From an uncultured Planctomycetaceae bacterium (GTDB lineage: Bacteria; Planctomycetota; Planctomycetia; Gemmatales; Gemmataceae), in contig CAJCCR010000417.1 in assembly GCA_903960945.1 (NCBI GenBank), positions 1 through 35,177 on the forward strand: 35,177 nt of DNA, written 5' to 3'. How positions within the stretch are numbered: position 1 is the first letter of the stretch; every line of letters starts with the position of its first letter. The translations under genes and the position numbers were made by a program. The notes under the pieces were generated by a model. That model ran no database searches. It was not told where the DNA came from and saw only the letters and a list, made by a program, of their open reading frames with translations. This document shows positions 1 through 6,571 of this stretch, in pieces.

Positions 1-324
1 ATTTTCGTGTTTTTGCCTTTTACCTGTGTTTGGTTCTACAGTTCCTTGAGCGATATTATAAAAACCATGTGCCGAAATATTTAATTGGTAAGATCGGCTA
101 AGACGGTAAACTTTTATTAAACTTTTCTAACTGTGGGGCAAGTACTTGCTGACTTCCTAAAATCTAGAAAATTTCAATATGAAGATCCGAGAAAATGGCT
201 TTGCAAATTAGGGTGGCGTGTGTCCCCTTGGAGGTGCTTTTTAAATAAGGATAAAGAATTGATAAAATCCTCAAGAATTCTAGTGTTTTATCTGAAATTA
301 CCGAAGAATTGCAAAGTAATCTAG
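1..324. other. Intergenic edge region, no supported gene
   Basis: This AT-rich stretch lies beyond the 3' end of the tRNA-Val gene. Short open frames exist on both strands, but none has a recognisable motif, and the minus-strand one runs into the tRNA. I see no convincing terminator for the isc/tRNA transcript. No hscA or fdx sequence is present, although these often follow hscB in ISC operons. A gene continuing in from the left cannot be excluded, but nothing here supports one. Confidence 0.5.
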
Positions 325-397
325 TGGGCGCTGAGGGAATCGAACCCCCGACCAACACGGTGTAAGCATGCCGCTCTACCAGCTGAGCTAAGCGCCC
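325..397 (-). tRNA. tRNA-Val (anticodon TAC)
   Basis: The minus strand folds into a complete 73-nt cloverleaf. The acceptor stem is GGGCGCT with AGCGCCC, followed by discriminator A. The D stem is GCTC/GAGC, the anticodon stem GCATG/CGTGT (with G-T wobbles), and the anticodon loop CTTACAC gives anticodon TAC, which reads valine codons. The T arm has the canonical TTCGATT loop on a GGGGG/CCCTC stem. CCA is not encoded. The first base of the tRNA is also the last base of the hscB stop codon, so the tRNA is probably released by processing of an isc read-through transcript. No clear separate promoter was found inside hscB. Confidence 0.96.
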
Positions 398-903
398 TAA
401 TAGTCAATCTCGCTAAGGATATTTAGAAAATACTTGCTAGAGTTTAGGCAAAGCCTTATGTCTAGAAGAATCTTCTCCCGATCCTCATGCATTGAACATT
501 TTAGTTGTTCAAAAAGAATTAACAATCTAACTTCGAAATTATTTAGTCGGGAAGTGAGTTTTTTTTTCAGTTCGTCAGATATTTCTGAGCTTTTTGCCTG
601 CGATTCCAGCTCAAACCGAATATCCATCACTTCTTCTAAAATATCAGGCGGAACTGTCCTTATTTCCTCAGAATTCTTCCCAACTTCTAGTTTTAAGAGG
701 TATTCGGCCCTTTGAAATGGGTCTTTTAAGGTCGAATAGGCTTGGTTCACCATAGCCGACATTTTTAAGGCATTGGCATCGAAAATCGCAGAATTTGAGA
801 AGTCAGGGTGGTATTTTTTGCTGGCAGCCAAATAAGTAGCCTCAAGATTGACTAAATCAATCTTGTAAGCTTTTTCCAAAGATAATAGTTCAAAATAATT
901 CAT
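397..903 (-). CDS. hscB: Fe-S assembly co-chaperone HscB (J-domain protein)
   Basis: This is a 168-residue protein of the usual HscB length. It has an N-terminal J domain (about residues 1-75) with the invariant HPD at residues 32-34, needed to stimulate ATP hydrolysis by an Hsp70 partner. A C-terminal helical domain of about 90 residues normally binds the scaffold IscU. It is the last protein gene of the isc operon and lies downstream of a strong hairpin terminator, so its expression probably depends on read-through. No good Shine-Dalgarno precedes the ATG; the six bases before it follow directly on the terminator T-run. The Hsp70 partner HscA is not in the window, so the partner could be a distant hscA or DnaK. 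Its stop codon overlaps the tRNA-Val gene by one base. Confidence 0.9.
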   Translation of the reverse strand: MNYFELLSLEKAYKIDLVNLEATYLAASKKYHPDFSNSAIFDANALKMSAMVNQAYSTLKDPFQRAEYLLKLEVGKNSEEIRTVPPDILEEVMDIRFELESQAKSSEISDELKKKLTSRLNNFEVRLLILFEQLKCSMHEDREKILLDIRLCLNSSKYFLNILSEIDY

Positions 904-909
904 GGAATT

Positions 910-944
910 AAAAAAGGGAGCGATCTTGTTATAGATCGCTCCCT
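910..944 (-). terminator. Intrinsic terminator between iscA and hscB
   Basis: On the minus strand a perfect 11-bp stem (AGGGAGCGATC paired with GATCGCTCCCT) closes an 8-base loop and is followed at once by six T residues (positions 915-910). This is a textbook Rho-independent terminator. It lies after iscA and only six bases before the hscB start codon, so transcripts for hscB and tRNA-Val must read through it. Confidence 0.88.
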
Positions 945-961
945 CTTAGAAAGTTTTAAAA

Positions 962-1306
962 TTACATGGAGAATGAACTGCCGCAACCACAAGTGGTTTT
1001 GGCGGTGGGGTTTGAAATACTGAAGCCCCGTTTGTTCAAATCATCATGAAAATCGACATTGGCATCAGAAAGATACATCAAGCTGCGCTTGTCAACCACA
1101 ACAGGAACACCATCAATTTCAAAAACTTCATCAAGTTTTTCGTTCATGTTTTCGTCGAGGTCGAGTTTGTGCTGGAAGCCGGAGCAGCCACCACCAACTA
1201 CGCGAAGACGGAGATAAACCTTTTCAGGGAAATCGCCAGTGGTGCGTTGGTCGGTAACGATGCGTTTGACTTCGCTAGAAGCTTTAGGGGACAAAGTAAT
1301 CGGCAT
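962..1306 (-). CDS. iscA: A-type Fe-S carrier protein (IscA/ErpA family)
   Basis: This 114-residue protein has the full set of A-type carrier cysteines: C41 in GGGCSGF, and C106 and C108 in the C-terminal CGCGSSF motif. Family members accept clusters from the IscU scaffold, or bind iron, and pass clusters to apo-proteins in the cytoplasm. The length is typical. The start is well placed: AAGGAGA stands a few bases before the ATG. It follows iscU by about 37 bp in the same operon. IscA and ErpA cannot be separated by eye; the operon position favours iscA. A terminator follows directly. Confidence 0.92.
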   Translation of the reverse strand: MPITLSPKASSEVKRIVTDQRTTGDFPEKVYLRLRVVGGGCSGFQHKLDLDENMNEKLDEVFEIDGVPVVVDKRSLMYLSDANVDFHDDLNKRGFSISNPTAKTTCGCGSSFSM

Positions 1307-1343
1307 GATAAAATCTCCTTATGTGTAAAAGAATTCCTGTGAA

Positions 1344-1751
1344 CTAAGAATTAACGGTCTGCGGTGCGTTAGCCTGCTTATCCTGAAGGTTCTTGATTGC
1401 AGCCTTGATTGCATCTTCAGCAAGTACAGAGCAATGAACTTTCACGGGTGGAAGAGCAAGCTCTTCAACTATTTCAGTATTGCGGATGCCAAGAGCAGCG
1501 TCAAGGGATTTTCCTTTAACCCACTCGGTAGCAAGGCTACTGGAAGCTATGGCACTGCCACAGCCAAAAGTTTTGAATTTAGCATCTTCAATAAGGCCCG
1601 TAAGTGGGTTGACCTTGATCTGCAACTTCATGACGTCCCCACATTCGGGTGCGCCAACAATGCCGGTGCCGACCATTGGGTCATCTTTGTCGAAGCTGCC
1701 GACGTTGCGCGGGTTATTATAGTGTTCAAGAACCTTGGTGCTGTATGCCAT
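1344..1751 (-). CDS. iscU: Fe-S cluster scaffold protein IscU
   Basis: This 135-residue scaffold is where IscS-derived sulfur and iron are assembled into [2Fe-2S] clusters. The three cluster-ligating cysteines are present: C37 in APECGD with D39, C64 in FGCGSA, and C107 in VHCSVL, preceded by H106. The LPPVK motif (residues 100-104), which is the peptide bound by the HscA chaperone, is intact, so a chaperone partner is expected although hscA is not next door. A strong AGGAGGA site precedes the ATG. It lies about 50 bp after iscS. Confidence 0.96.
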   Translation of the reverse strand: MAYSTKVLEHYNNPRNVGSFDKDDPMVGTGIVGAPECGDVMKLQIKVNPLTGLIEDAKFKTFGCGSAIASSSLATEWVKGKSLDAALGIRNTEIVEELALPPVKVHCSVLAEDAIKAAIKNLQDKQANAPQTVNS

Positions 1752-1800
1752 ATATAAAAATCCTCCTGAATAAATTGTAATAAAAGAAACTTTACTTTGC

Positions 1801-3018
1801 TTAGTGCGCAGCCCACTGGACGGTTTTAAGGTCGATCCCTTGGCGGTGCATTTCGTAAAGAGGGCTCATGTCGCGCAAATGGTTTACGGCCCTAACTACA
1901 TCGTTGATGACAAAATCAACTTCTTCTTCGGTGTTGAATCGGCCCAAGCCGAAACGAATGCTACTGTGGGCAAGTTCATCGCCCAAGCCAAGAGCTTTAA
2001 GTACATAGCTAGGTTCAAGGCTAGCGGATGTGCATGCAGAGCCTGAGCTAACTGCTACATCTTTGATGCCCATCATGAGGCCTTCGCCTTCAACAAAAGC
2101 AAAGCTGATGTTGAGGTTGCCTGGTAGGCGGTGAATAGGATGCCCATTTAAGTAAGCATCTTCAAGCTTAGAGCTGATACCTTCATGAAGCCTGTTACGC
2201 AGTTTAAGAAGCCTTTCAGATTCGGAATGAAGCTCTTTACGGCAGATTTCAGCAGCCATGCCCATGCCGACAATGCCAGTAACATTAAGAGTTCCGCTGC
2301 GCATACCACGCTCGTGGCCGCCGCCATCAAGCATTGCATCAAGTCGAACGCGAGGATCTTTTCTGCGAACATAGAGAGCCCCAATGCCTTTGGGACCATA
2401 CATTTTATGGGCGGTCATGCTTAGCAGGTCGATGCCCATATCTTCAACATCCATTGGGATTTTCCCAACGGCCTGTGTGGCATCGGTATGGAATAGAACG
2501 CCTTTAGCTTTGCAGATTGCGCCGATTTCCTTCATGGGGTGAACGGTACCGATTTCATTGTTGGCAGCCATGATACTGACAAGGATAGTTTTGTCGGTGA
2601 TGGCATCGGCAACTTGTTGAGGAGAAACGAGCCCGAACTTATCAACGGGCAGGAAAGTAACTTTGCAGCCATCGCGTTCGAGGCGCATGCAAGGGTCGAT
2701 AACTGCCTTGTGTTCGGTTGAGGCAGATATAATGTGGTTACCTTTTTTCTTGTACATCGCAGCAACGCCCTTGATTGCAAGGTTATTGCTTTCGGTTGCA
2801 CCACTGGTGAAAATGATTTCTTTGGAAGAGGCGTTGATAATGCTAGCGACTTGTTCGCGGGCAAGGTCTACACCTTCTTCGGTTTCCCAGCCATAGGCAT
2901 GATTACGGCTGGCGGAGTTTCCGAATTTTTCGGTGAAGTAGGGCATCATCGCTTCAAGAACCCGCGGGTCGGTTCGGGTGGTTGAGTTGTTATCCATATA
3001 TACAGGTAGCTTAAACAT
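1801..3018 (-). CDS. iscS: Cysteine desulfurase IscS
   Basis: This is a PLP-dependent enzyme that removes sulfur from cysteine and supplies it as a persulfide to IscU and other acceptors. At 405 residues it is almost the same length as E. coli IscS. It begins with the family signature [14 protein letters not shown]. The PLP lysine lies in [10 protein letters not shown] (about residue 206), and the active-site cysteine loop reads [10 protein letters not shown] (about residue 328), typical of group I desulfurases. The C-terminus keeps the extension expected of IscS. A GGAGGACC ribosome site precedes the ATG. It is the second gene of the isc operon, 29 bp after iscR. Confidence 0.96.
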   Translation of the reverse strand: MFKLPVYMDNNSTTRTDPRVLEAMMPYFTEKFGNSASRNHAYGWETEEGVDLAREQVASIINASSKEIIFTSGATESNNLAIKGVAAMYKKKGNHIISASTEHKAVIDPCMRLERDGCKVTFLPVDKFGLVSPQQVADAITDKTILVSIMAANNEIGTVHPMKEIGAICKAKGVLFHTDATQAVGKIPMDVEDMGIDLLSMTAHKMYGPKGIGALYVRRKDPRVRLDAMLDGGGHERGMRSGTLNVTGIVGMGMAAEICRKELHSESERLLKLRNRLHEGISSKLEDAYLNGHPIHRLPGNLNISFAFVEGEGLMMGIKDVAVSSGSACTSASLEPSYVLKALGLGDELAHSSIRFGLGRFNTEEEVDFVINDVVRAVNHLRDMSPLYEMHRQGIDLKTVQWAAH

Positions 3019-3047
3019 AAAAAAAGGTCCTCCAGAGACCGGATGAA

Positions 3048-3515
3048 TTATTTGTGTATTCCGTTAGAAACAAGTTCGAGTCCAAATTGAAGAGAGACGC
3101 TAGGCTTGATTGTCGGGTCAAGGATCTCAGCAAGTGTCACATCTTTAAGTATAGTGCGGATGCGATCATGAACCCCACTCATGCCGGTGCGAATTGGGCA
3201 GAAAGTTCTGGCAGAGCAGGTTTGCTTTTCAATATCTTTGCTGCAATCCGTGAGATGAAAGGGCTCGTCAAGAGATTGCATGATGTCTGCTAAAGAGATG
3301 TCTTCGGGTTTGCGGATTAAAACATACCCACCATGAACACCCCTATGACTGGATAAATAGCCATGATGACAAAGGGTTTTCATAATATTGGCAAGGAAAG
3401 GTCTGCTGATAGAAAATTTAGCAGAAATTTCTCTAGCGGATGAGCCGTCAGGGTTACCGTGCAGGTGCGAAAGCACCAGCAAAGCGTAATCCATTTTTCG
3501 GCTGAAGAAAGACAT
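3048..3515 (-). CDS. iscR: Rrf2-family Fe-S sensing regulator, IscR-like
   Basis: This 155-residue winged-helix regulator of the Rrf2 family heads the isc operon. The DNA-binding half (about residues 1-75) includes a recognition region around [12 protein letters not shown] and the wing RGVHGGYVL. Three cysteines, C91, C100 and C106, form the cluster-binding loop. The spacing (C-x8-C-x5-C) is wider at the first interval than the C-x5-C-x5-C of E. coli IscR, and a proline follows C106 where E. coli has its ligand histidine three residues on, so ligation may differ. AAGG lies six bases before the ATG. Autorepression is likely because an IscR-type operator core sits in its own promoter spacer. 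Confidence 0.88.
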   Translation of the reverse strand: MSFFSRKMDYALLVLSHLHGNPDGSSAREISAKFSISRPFLANIMKTLCHHGYLSSHRGVHGGYVLIRKPEDISLADIMQSLDEPFHLTDCSKDIEKQTCSARTFCPIRTGMSGVHDRIRTILKDVTLAEILDPTIKPSVSLQFGLELVSNGIHK

Positions 3516-3555
3516 AAAAGCCTTAAAGATAAAACAAAGAAGTTGCCTACAATTA

Positions 3556-3584
3556 ATAATAGAACTGATTTAGTACCATTTCAA
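3556..3584 (-). promoter_or_regulatory. Promoter of the isc operon
   Basis: The minus strand reads TTGAAA (3584-3579), a 17-base spacer, then TATTAT (3561-3556), a strong sigma70-type promoter. Transcription would begin near 3549, about 35 bases before the iscR start codon. The spacer contains an IscR-like operator core. Confidence 0.75.
3564..3574 (-). promoter_or_regulatory. Putative IscR (Rrf2) operator core
   Basis: The minus strand reads ACTAAATCAGT between the -35 and -10 boxes of the isc promoter. It fits every position of ACTRWWWYAGT, the core of the E. coli type 1 IscR site as I remember it. The outer bases of the 25-bp E. coli consensus do not match. Binding here would block RNA polymerase, consistent with autorepression. 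Confidence 0.6.
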
Positions 3585-3613
3585 TAGGAATGGAAGGAAA
3601 ATGGAAAAAGAAG

Positions 3614-3643
3614 TTGACAAGTAGTGGTGAGGAGACCTAGATT
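3614..3643 (+). promoter_or_regulatory. Candidate promoter of the Bfd-type gene
   Basis: A perfect TTGACA box (3614-3619) is followed after 18 bases by TAGATT (3638-3643), a four-of-six match to TATAAT. It would give a short leader before the ATG at 3675 and argues against the alternative GTG start at 3624, which lies inside the promoter. It is divergent from the isc promoter and only about 30 bp from it. Confidence 0.5.
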
Positions 3644-3674
3644 TAATGATATCGAGTCTCAATATGGGGGTAAA

Positions 3675-3902
3675 ATGAATCAAAACAATTGCACATTAAT
3701 TGTTGGTGAAGATCTAGTTGTATGTAAATGCTTGGGCATTACCGAAGTGGAAGTGATTGAGATTACGAGAATCAAAAAAATTGGGTGCCTAGCAGAGTTA
3801 CGAATGGAATCAGAAGCAGGCAGTGGCTGTACTGCCTGCCATAAGAAGTTAAATCAAATTATCCTTGAGAACGGTTCATTATCAGAACACTCTACTCTCT
3901 AA
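3675..3902 (+). CDS. bfd: Bacterioferritin-associated ferredoxin (Bfd-like)
   Basis: This 75-residue protein has the BFD-type [2Fe-2S] cysteine pattern C17-x-C19 ... C52-x2-C55, with VCKCLGITE resembling the N-terminal motif of E. coli Bfd. In the known system Bfd reduces iron stored in bacterioferritin so that it can be mobilised. The adjacent convergent gene is bacterioferritin, which strongly supports that partnership. I chose the ATG at 3675 rather than an in-frame GTG at 3624, because the latter lies within a good promoter and a GGGGG stretch stands just upstream of the ATG. Its TAA overlaps the bfr stop codon (3899-3902 interlocked). Similar domains occur in NifU and nitrite reductase, but this is a stand-alone copy. 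Confidence 0.85.
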   Translation: MNQNNCTLIVGEDLVVCKCLGITEVEVIEITRIKKIGCLAELRMESEAGSGCTACHKKLNQIILENGSLSEHSTL

Positions 3903-4375
3903 GCGTTTGCCTCGGATTGCAAGAGAAGGAATTTGGGAAGTCCCAAAGTTTGAATCAGATGCAATTGGGTTTCCAACCAATCAACGTGTTCTTCCGAATC
4001 AGTTAAAATAGGCGCAATGAGTTCGTGGGTGCCGTAATCTTTTACCTGCGCGCAAAGAGAAATCAAGTTGTTGTAGGCTAAAACACCCTTGGTTTCGAGA
4101 GCAAGATCGTTGGTAAATTGTTCTGGAATATCCGATCCAACGCGAATTACATCATACCTGGCAATTTCCGGAACCCCTTCCAGAAAAAGAATGCGATCGA
4201 TGAGTTTTTCGGCGTGTTTCATTTCGCCCATCGATTCTTCGTAATGTTTTGCAGCAAGTTTGCTTATGCCCCAATTCTTGCACATTTTGGCTTGAATGAA
4301 GTATTGGTTGATAGCGGTAAGTTCGATGGTGAGTGCTTGGTTCAAGCCTTCGATGATTTTGTCATTACCCTTCAT
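3899..4375 (-). CDS. bfr: Bacterioferritin
   Basis: This 158-residue ferritin-like four-helix protein stores iron as a 24-mer with haem at subunit interfaces. The start MKGNDKIIEGLNQAL and the INQYF segment are diagnostic. Ferroxidase ligands E18, E51, H54, E94 and H130 are present, as is the haem ligand M52. The usual E127 of the ExxH motif is serine here (S127-E-E-H130), with glutamates at 128 and 129 instead. AAGGA precedes the ATG by about ten bases. It converges on the Bfd gene with interlocked stop codons, placing storage and release functions side by side next to the isc operon. Confidence 0.93.
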   Translation of the reverse strand: MKGNDKIIEGLNQALTIELTAINQYFIQAKMCKNWGISKLAAKHYEESMGEMKHAEKLIDRILFLEGVPEIARYDVIRVGSDIPEQFTNDLALETKGVLAYNNLISLCAQVKDYGTHELIAPILTDSEEHVDWLETQLHLIQTLGLPKFLLLQSEANA

Positions 4376-4586
4376 GATAATTAATCCTTGAAAAGAGTGA
4401 TTGTTTGGGTGTTGGTAATCCTAAGTAAGGTACACAGGTTTATTGTATGTGAGGGGGCAAAGAAAAATCAAAATACATTGAAAAAGTTATTGCTATATAA
4501 TTTATACCTGATATCTTGGATCTTTGGCATAGAAATGATTTGTGCTTATTTTTATGGTTGGAGGTGTTTTTTAGGAGGACGCTCAA

Positions 4587-4907
4587 ATGCGTTTTTATTC
4601 AATGAAGTTGTTAAGTCTTTGCGTTTTTCTTTCCGCAATCTGCGTTTTAGCAGCAGCAGAAGACAAGGTGAAGGGGCAACTTCCCGCCCAGTTTAAGAAG
4701 CTTGGCCTCCGTGATGATCAAGTTCAGAAAATTTATAAAATCCAAACGGATTACCGCGGCAAGGGAGCCGACCTTGAAAAGCAGCTTAAAGAGCTGAAGA
4801 CCAAGGAAAAGACTGAAGTTGAAGGTGTCTTAACCGATGAACAGAAAAACAGGCTGAAAGAAATTCGTACAGGCGAAAGTGCCGACCCGAAGAAAACCAG
4901 CAAGTAA
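4587..4907 (+). CDS. Small secreted helical protein (hypothetical)
   Basis: This 106-residue protein begins with a signal peptide (hydrophobic KLLSLCVFLSAICVLAAA, cleavage near AAAE-DK). The mature part is highly charged and predicted helical, with LGLRDDQVQKIYKIQ followed by Lys/Glu-rich helices and LTDEQKNRLKEI. That L(T/R)-x-(E/D)-Q pattern recalls Spy/CpxP-like periplasmic proteins and similar short planctomycete proteins, but no family can be named with confidence. AGGAGG lies about nine bases before the ATG, and a strong terminator follows, so it is a self-contained transcription unit. Its lack of a C-terminal domain or enzymatic motif suggests a structural or chaperone-like role in the periplasm. 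Confidence 0.8.
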   Translation: MRFYSMKLLSLCVFLSAICVLAAAEDKVKGQLPAQFKKLGLRDDQVQKIYKIQTDYRGKGADLEKQLKELKTKEKTEVEGVLTDEQKNRLKEIRTGESADPKKTSK

Positions 4908-4926
4908 CTAGTTAATCTGTTTGCCC

Positions 4927-4956
4927 AGCCCGTGTGTAAAAGCACGGGCTGTTTTT
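4927..4956 (+). terminator. Intrinsic terminator after the small secreted protein gene
   Basis: A perfect 8-bp stem, AGCCCGTG (4927-4934) with CACGGGCT (4943-4950), has an 8-base loop and is followed by GTTTTTATTT. It ends the transcript of the 106-residue secreted protein about 20 bp after its stop codon. Confidence 0.88.
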
Positions 4957-5077
4957 ATTTATCCCCAATATTGTAAGGGAAATCAATATTCCATGTGAAA
5001 CTATTGCAAAAACAAATAAAATAAATCCAAGGTTCTAAATTCGTCTGAATGCTAAGGCTTAAATTAAAGAGAGTTCC

Positions 5078-6571
5078 ATGGATAATGCAGTAGAAGAGAA
5101 ATTCAAAATCGTGGTTGGTCTAGAAGTTCATGTGCAACTTCTGACTAAAACCAAACTGTTTTGCGGTTGCAGCACGAAATTCGGGCTGGCGCCTAATTCT
5201 TCGACCTGCCCGGTTTGCATTGGTATGCCTGGTGTTTTGCCCGTGATGAACAAACATGCGTTTGAGTTGGCAATGAAGGCAGCGTTAGCAATTAATTGCA
5301 CCATTGCAACTTATACCAAGTGGGACAGGAAGAATTATTACTACCCCGATTTACCGAAGAATTTTCAAATCAGCCAGTATGATCTGCCGTTTTCAAGTGA
5401 AGGGCATTTGGAAATCGAAACATCGCAGGGGACGAGAAAGATTGGGATATTTCGCGCTCATTTGGAAGAAGATGCGGGAAAATCGATGCACGATGAATCT
5501 GGCAGGGGTAGCGATTCAAAGGTTGATCTAAATCGTACCGGTACTCCTCTTCTGGAAATTGTAAGCAAACCCGATATCAGGTCAGGCGAAGAAGCCCGAT
5601 TATATCTTGAAGAGCTTAAGTTACTTTTGAAGGAGTTGGAGATTTCTGATTGCGAAATGCAGGAAGGTAGCCTTCGTTGCGATGCCAATGTGAACATTCA
5701 TATAACTATGCCCGATGGTACTATTGCAGCTACTCCAATTGTAGAAGTTAAAAACCTGAATAGTTTCCGAGCGGTAGAGAAGTCGATCAAGTACGAAGCG
5801 CAACGCCAGTATGATCAGTTTTTGAAAGATGGGAAAAGATTTGGCGAAGTACCCAAGTGTACTGCGGGTTGGGATGATCAAAAAGGCGCAACTATTGTTC
5901 AAAGGCGTAAGGAAGAAGCTTCGGATTACCGATATTTTCCAGAGCCTGATTTAGTGCCAGTGAAAGTGACTAAGCAGGTGATTGAGCAGGTCAGAGCGAA
6001 TATGGGGGAACTCCCTTCTGCTTGCAGGGAACGCTTGGTGAAGGATTATGCCCTAAGCCGTTATGATTCATCGGTTTTGGTTTGTCAGGGCCGGAAGTTT
6101 ACCTCGTACTTTGAAGAAACTGCGAAGAAATCTGGTGACGCCAAGGCTTCATGCAATTGGATCACTAATCAAGTTTTAAGTACTTTGAATGAGCAGAAAA
6201 AAGAGATTCAAGACTTTTCTCTTTCGCCTGATAAGCTAGCAGGCCTTGTGATGGAGATTGCAAAAACGGGTTTGAATATGCAAAGAGCCCGCGAAGTTTA
6301 TGCTCGGATGCTTGAAACAGGGGAAGATCCAAAAGCATGTATGGATGCATTGGGATTCAAGGTGGTTGGCGATGTAAATCAAATCATTGAAATTGTTAGG
6401 AAGGCGATAGCAGGTAATCCCAAAGCCGTTGTTGATTTTAAAAATGGGAAAGTAAAAGCTGCGGATGCCATTAAGGGTGCGGTTATGCGCGAAACCAAAG
6501 GCATGGCGAAAATGGAAACAGTGCAAGAGATAGTGATGAAAGAACTAGCGGAAGCTAAAGATCCGGTTTAA
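5078..6571 (+). CDS. gatB: Asp-tRNA(Asn)/Glu-tRNA(Gln) amidotransferase subunit B
   Basis: GatB is the tRNA-binding and kinase/transamidation subunit of the GatCAB complex, which converts Glu-tRNA(Gln) or Asp-tRNA(Asn) to the amidated form. The 497 residues are about normal length. The N-terminal catalytic domain starts with VVGLEVHVQL and carries zinc-type cysteine pairs (CGC and CPVC) in the first 50 residues. The middle contains RKNYYYPDLPKNFQISQYD, typical of GatB, and the last 150 residues are the helical YqeY-like tail domain ending in GAVMRETKGMA. gatC and gatA are not adjacent, so the gene stands alone. GAGAG precedes the ATG. The stop codon interlocks with that of the convergent polyketide synthase gene. 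Confidence 0.97.
   Translation: MDNAVEEKFKIVVGLEVHVQLLTKTKLFCGCSTKFGLAPNSSTCPVCIGMPGVLPVMNKHAFELAMKAALAINCTIATYTKWDRKNYYYPDLPKNFQISQYDLPFSSEGHLEIETSQGTRKIGIFRAHLEEDAGKSMHDESGRGSDSKVDLNRTGTPLLEIVSKPDIRSGEEARLYLEELKLLLKELEISDCEMQEGSLRCDANVNIHITMPDGTIAATPIVEVKNLNSFRAVEKSIKYEAQRQYDQFLKDGKRFGEVPKCTAGWDDQKGATIVQRRKEEASDYRYFPEPDLVPVKVTKQVIEQVRANMGELPSACRERLVKDYALSRYDSSVLVCQGRKFTSYFEETAKKSGDAKASCNWITNQVLSTLNEQKKEIQDFSLSPDKLAGLVMEIAKTGLNMQRAREVYARMLETGEDPKACMDALGFKVVGDVNQIIEIVRKAIAGNPKAVVDFKNGKVKAADAIKGAVMRETKGMAKMETVQEIVMKELAEAKDPV

Noticed and set aside
133-358. Short open frames on both strands near the left edge
   Set aside because: They have no motif or ribosome site, and the minus-strand one runs into the tRNA-Val gene.
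3624-3674. GTG start extending the Bfd-type protein by 17 residues
   Set aside because: The extension lies within the predicted promoter and has no resemblance to the family; the ATG at 3675 fits the known N-terminus.
4478-4501. TTGAAA and TATAAT as a promoter for the small secreted protein gene
   Set aside because: The spacer is only 12 bases, too short for a sigma70 promoter. The TATAAT alone is weak evidence in AT-rich DNA.
4388-4696. 102-residue plus-strand open frame overlapping the small secreted protein gene
   Set aside because: It lacks a ribosome site, and the overlapping frame has a signal peptide, an AGGAGG site and a terminator.
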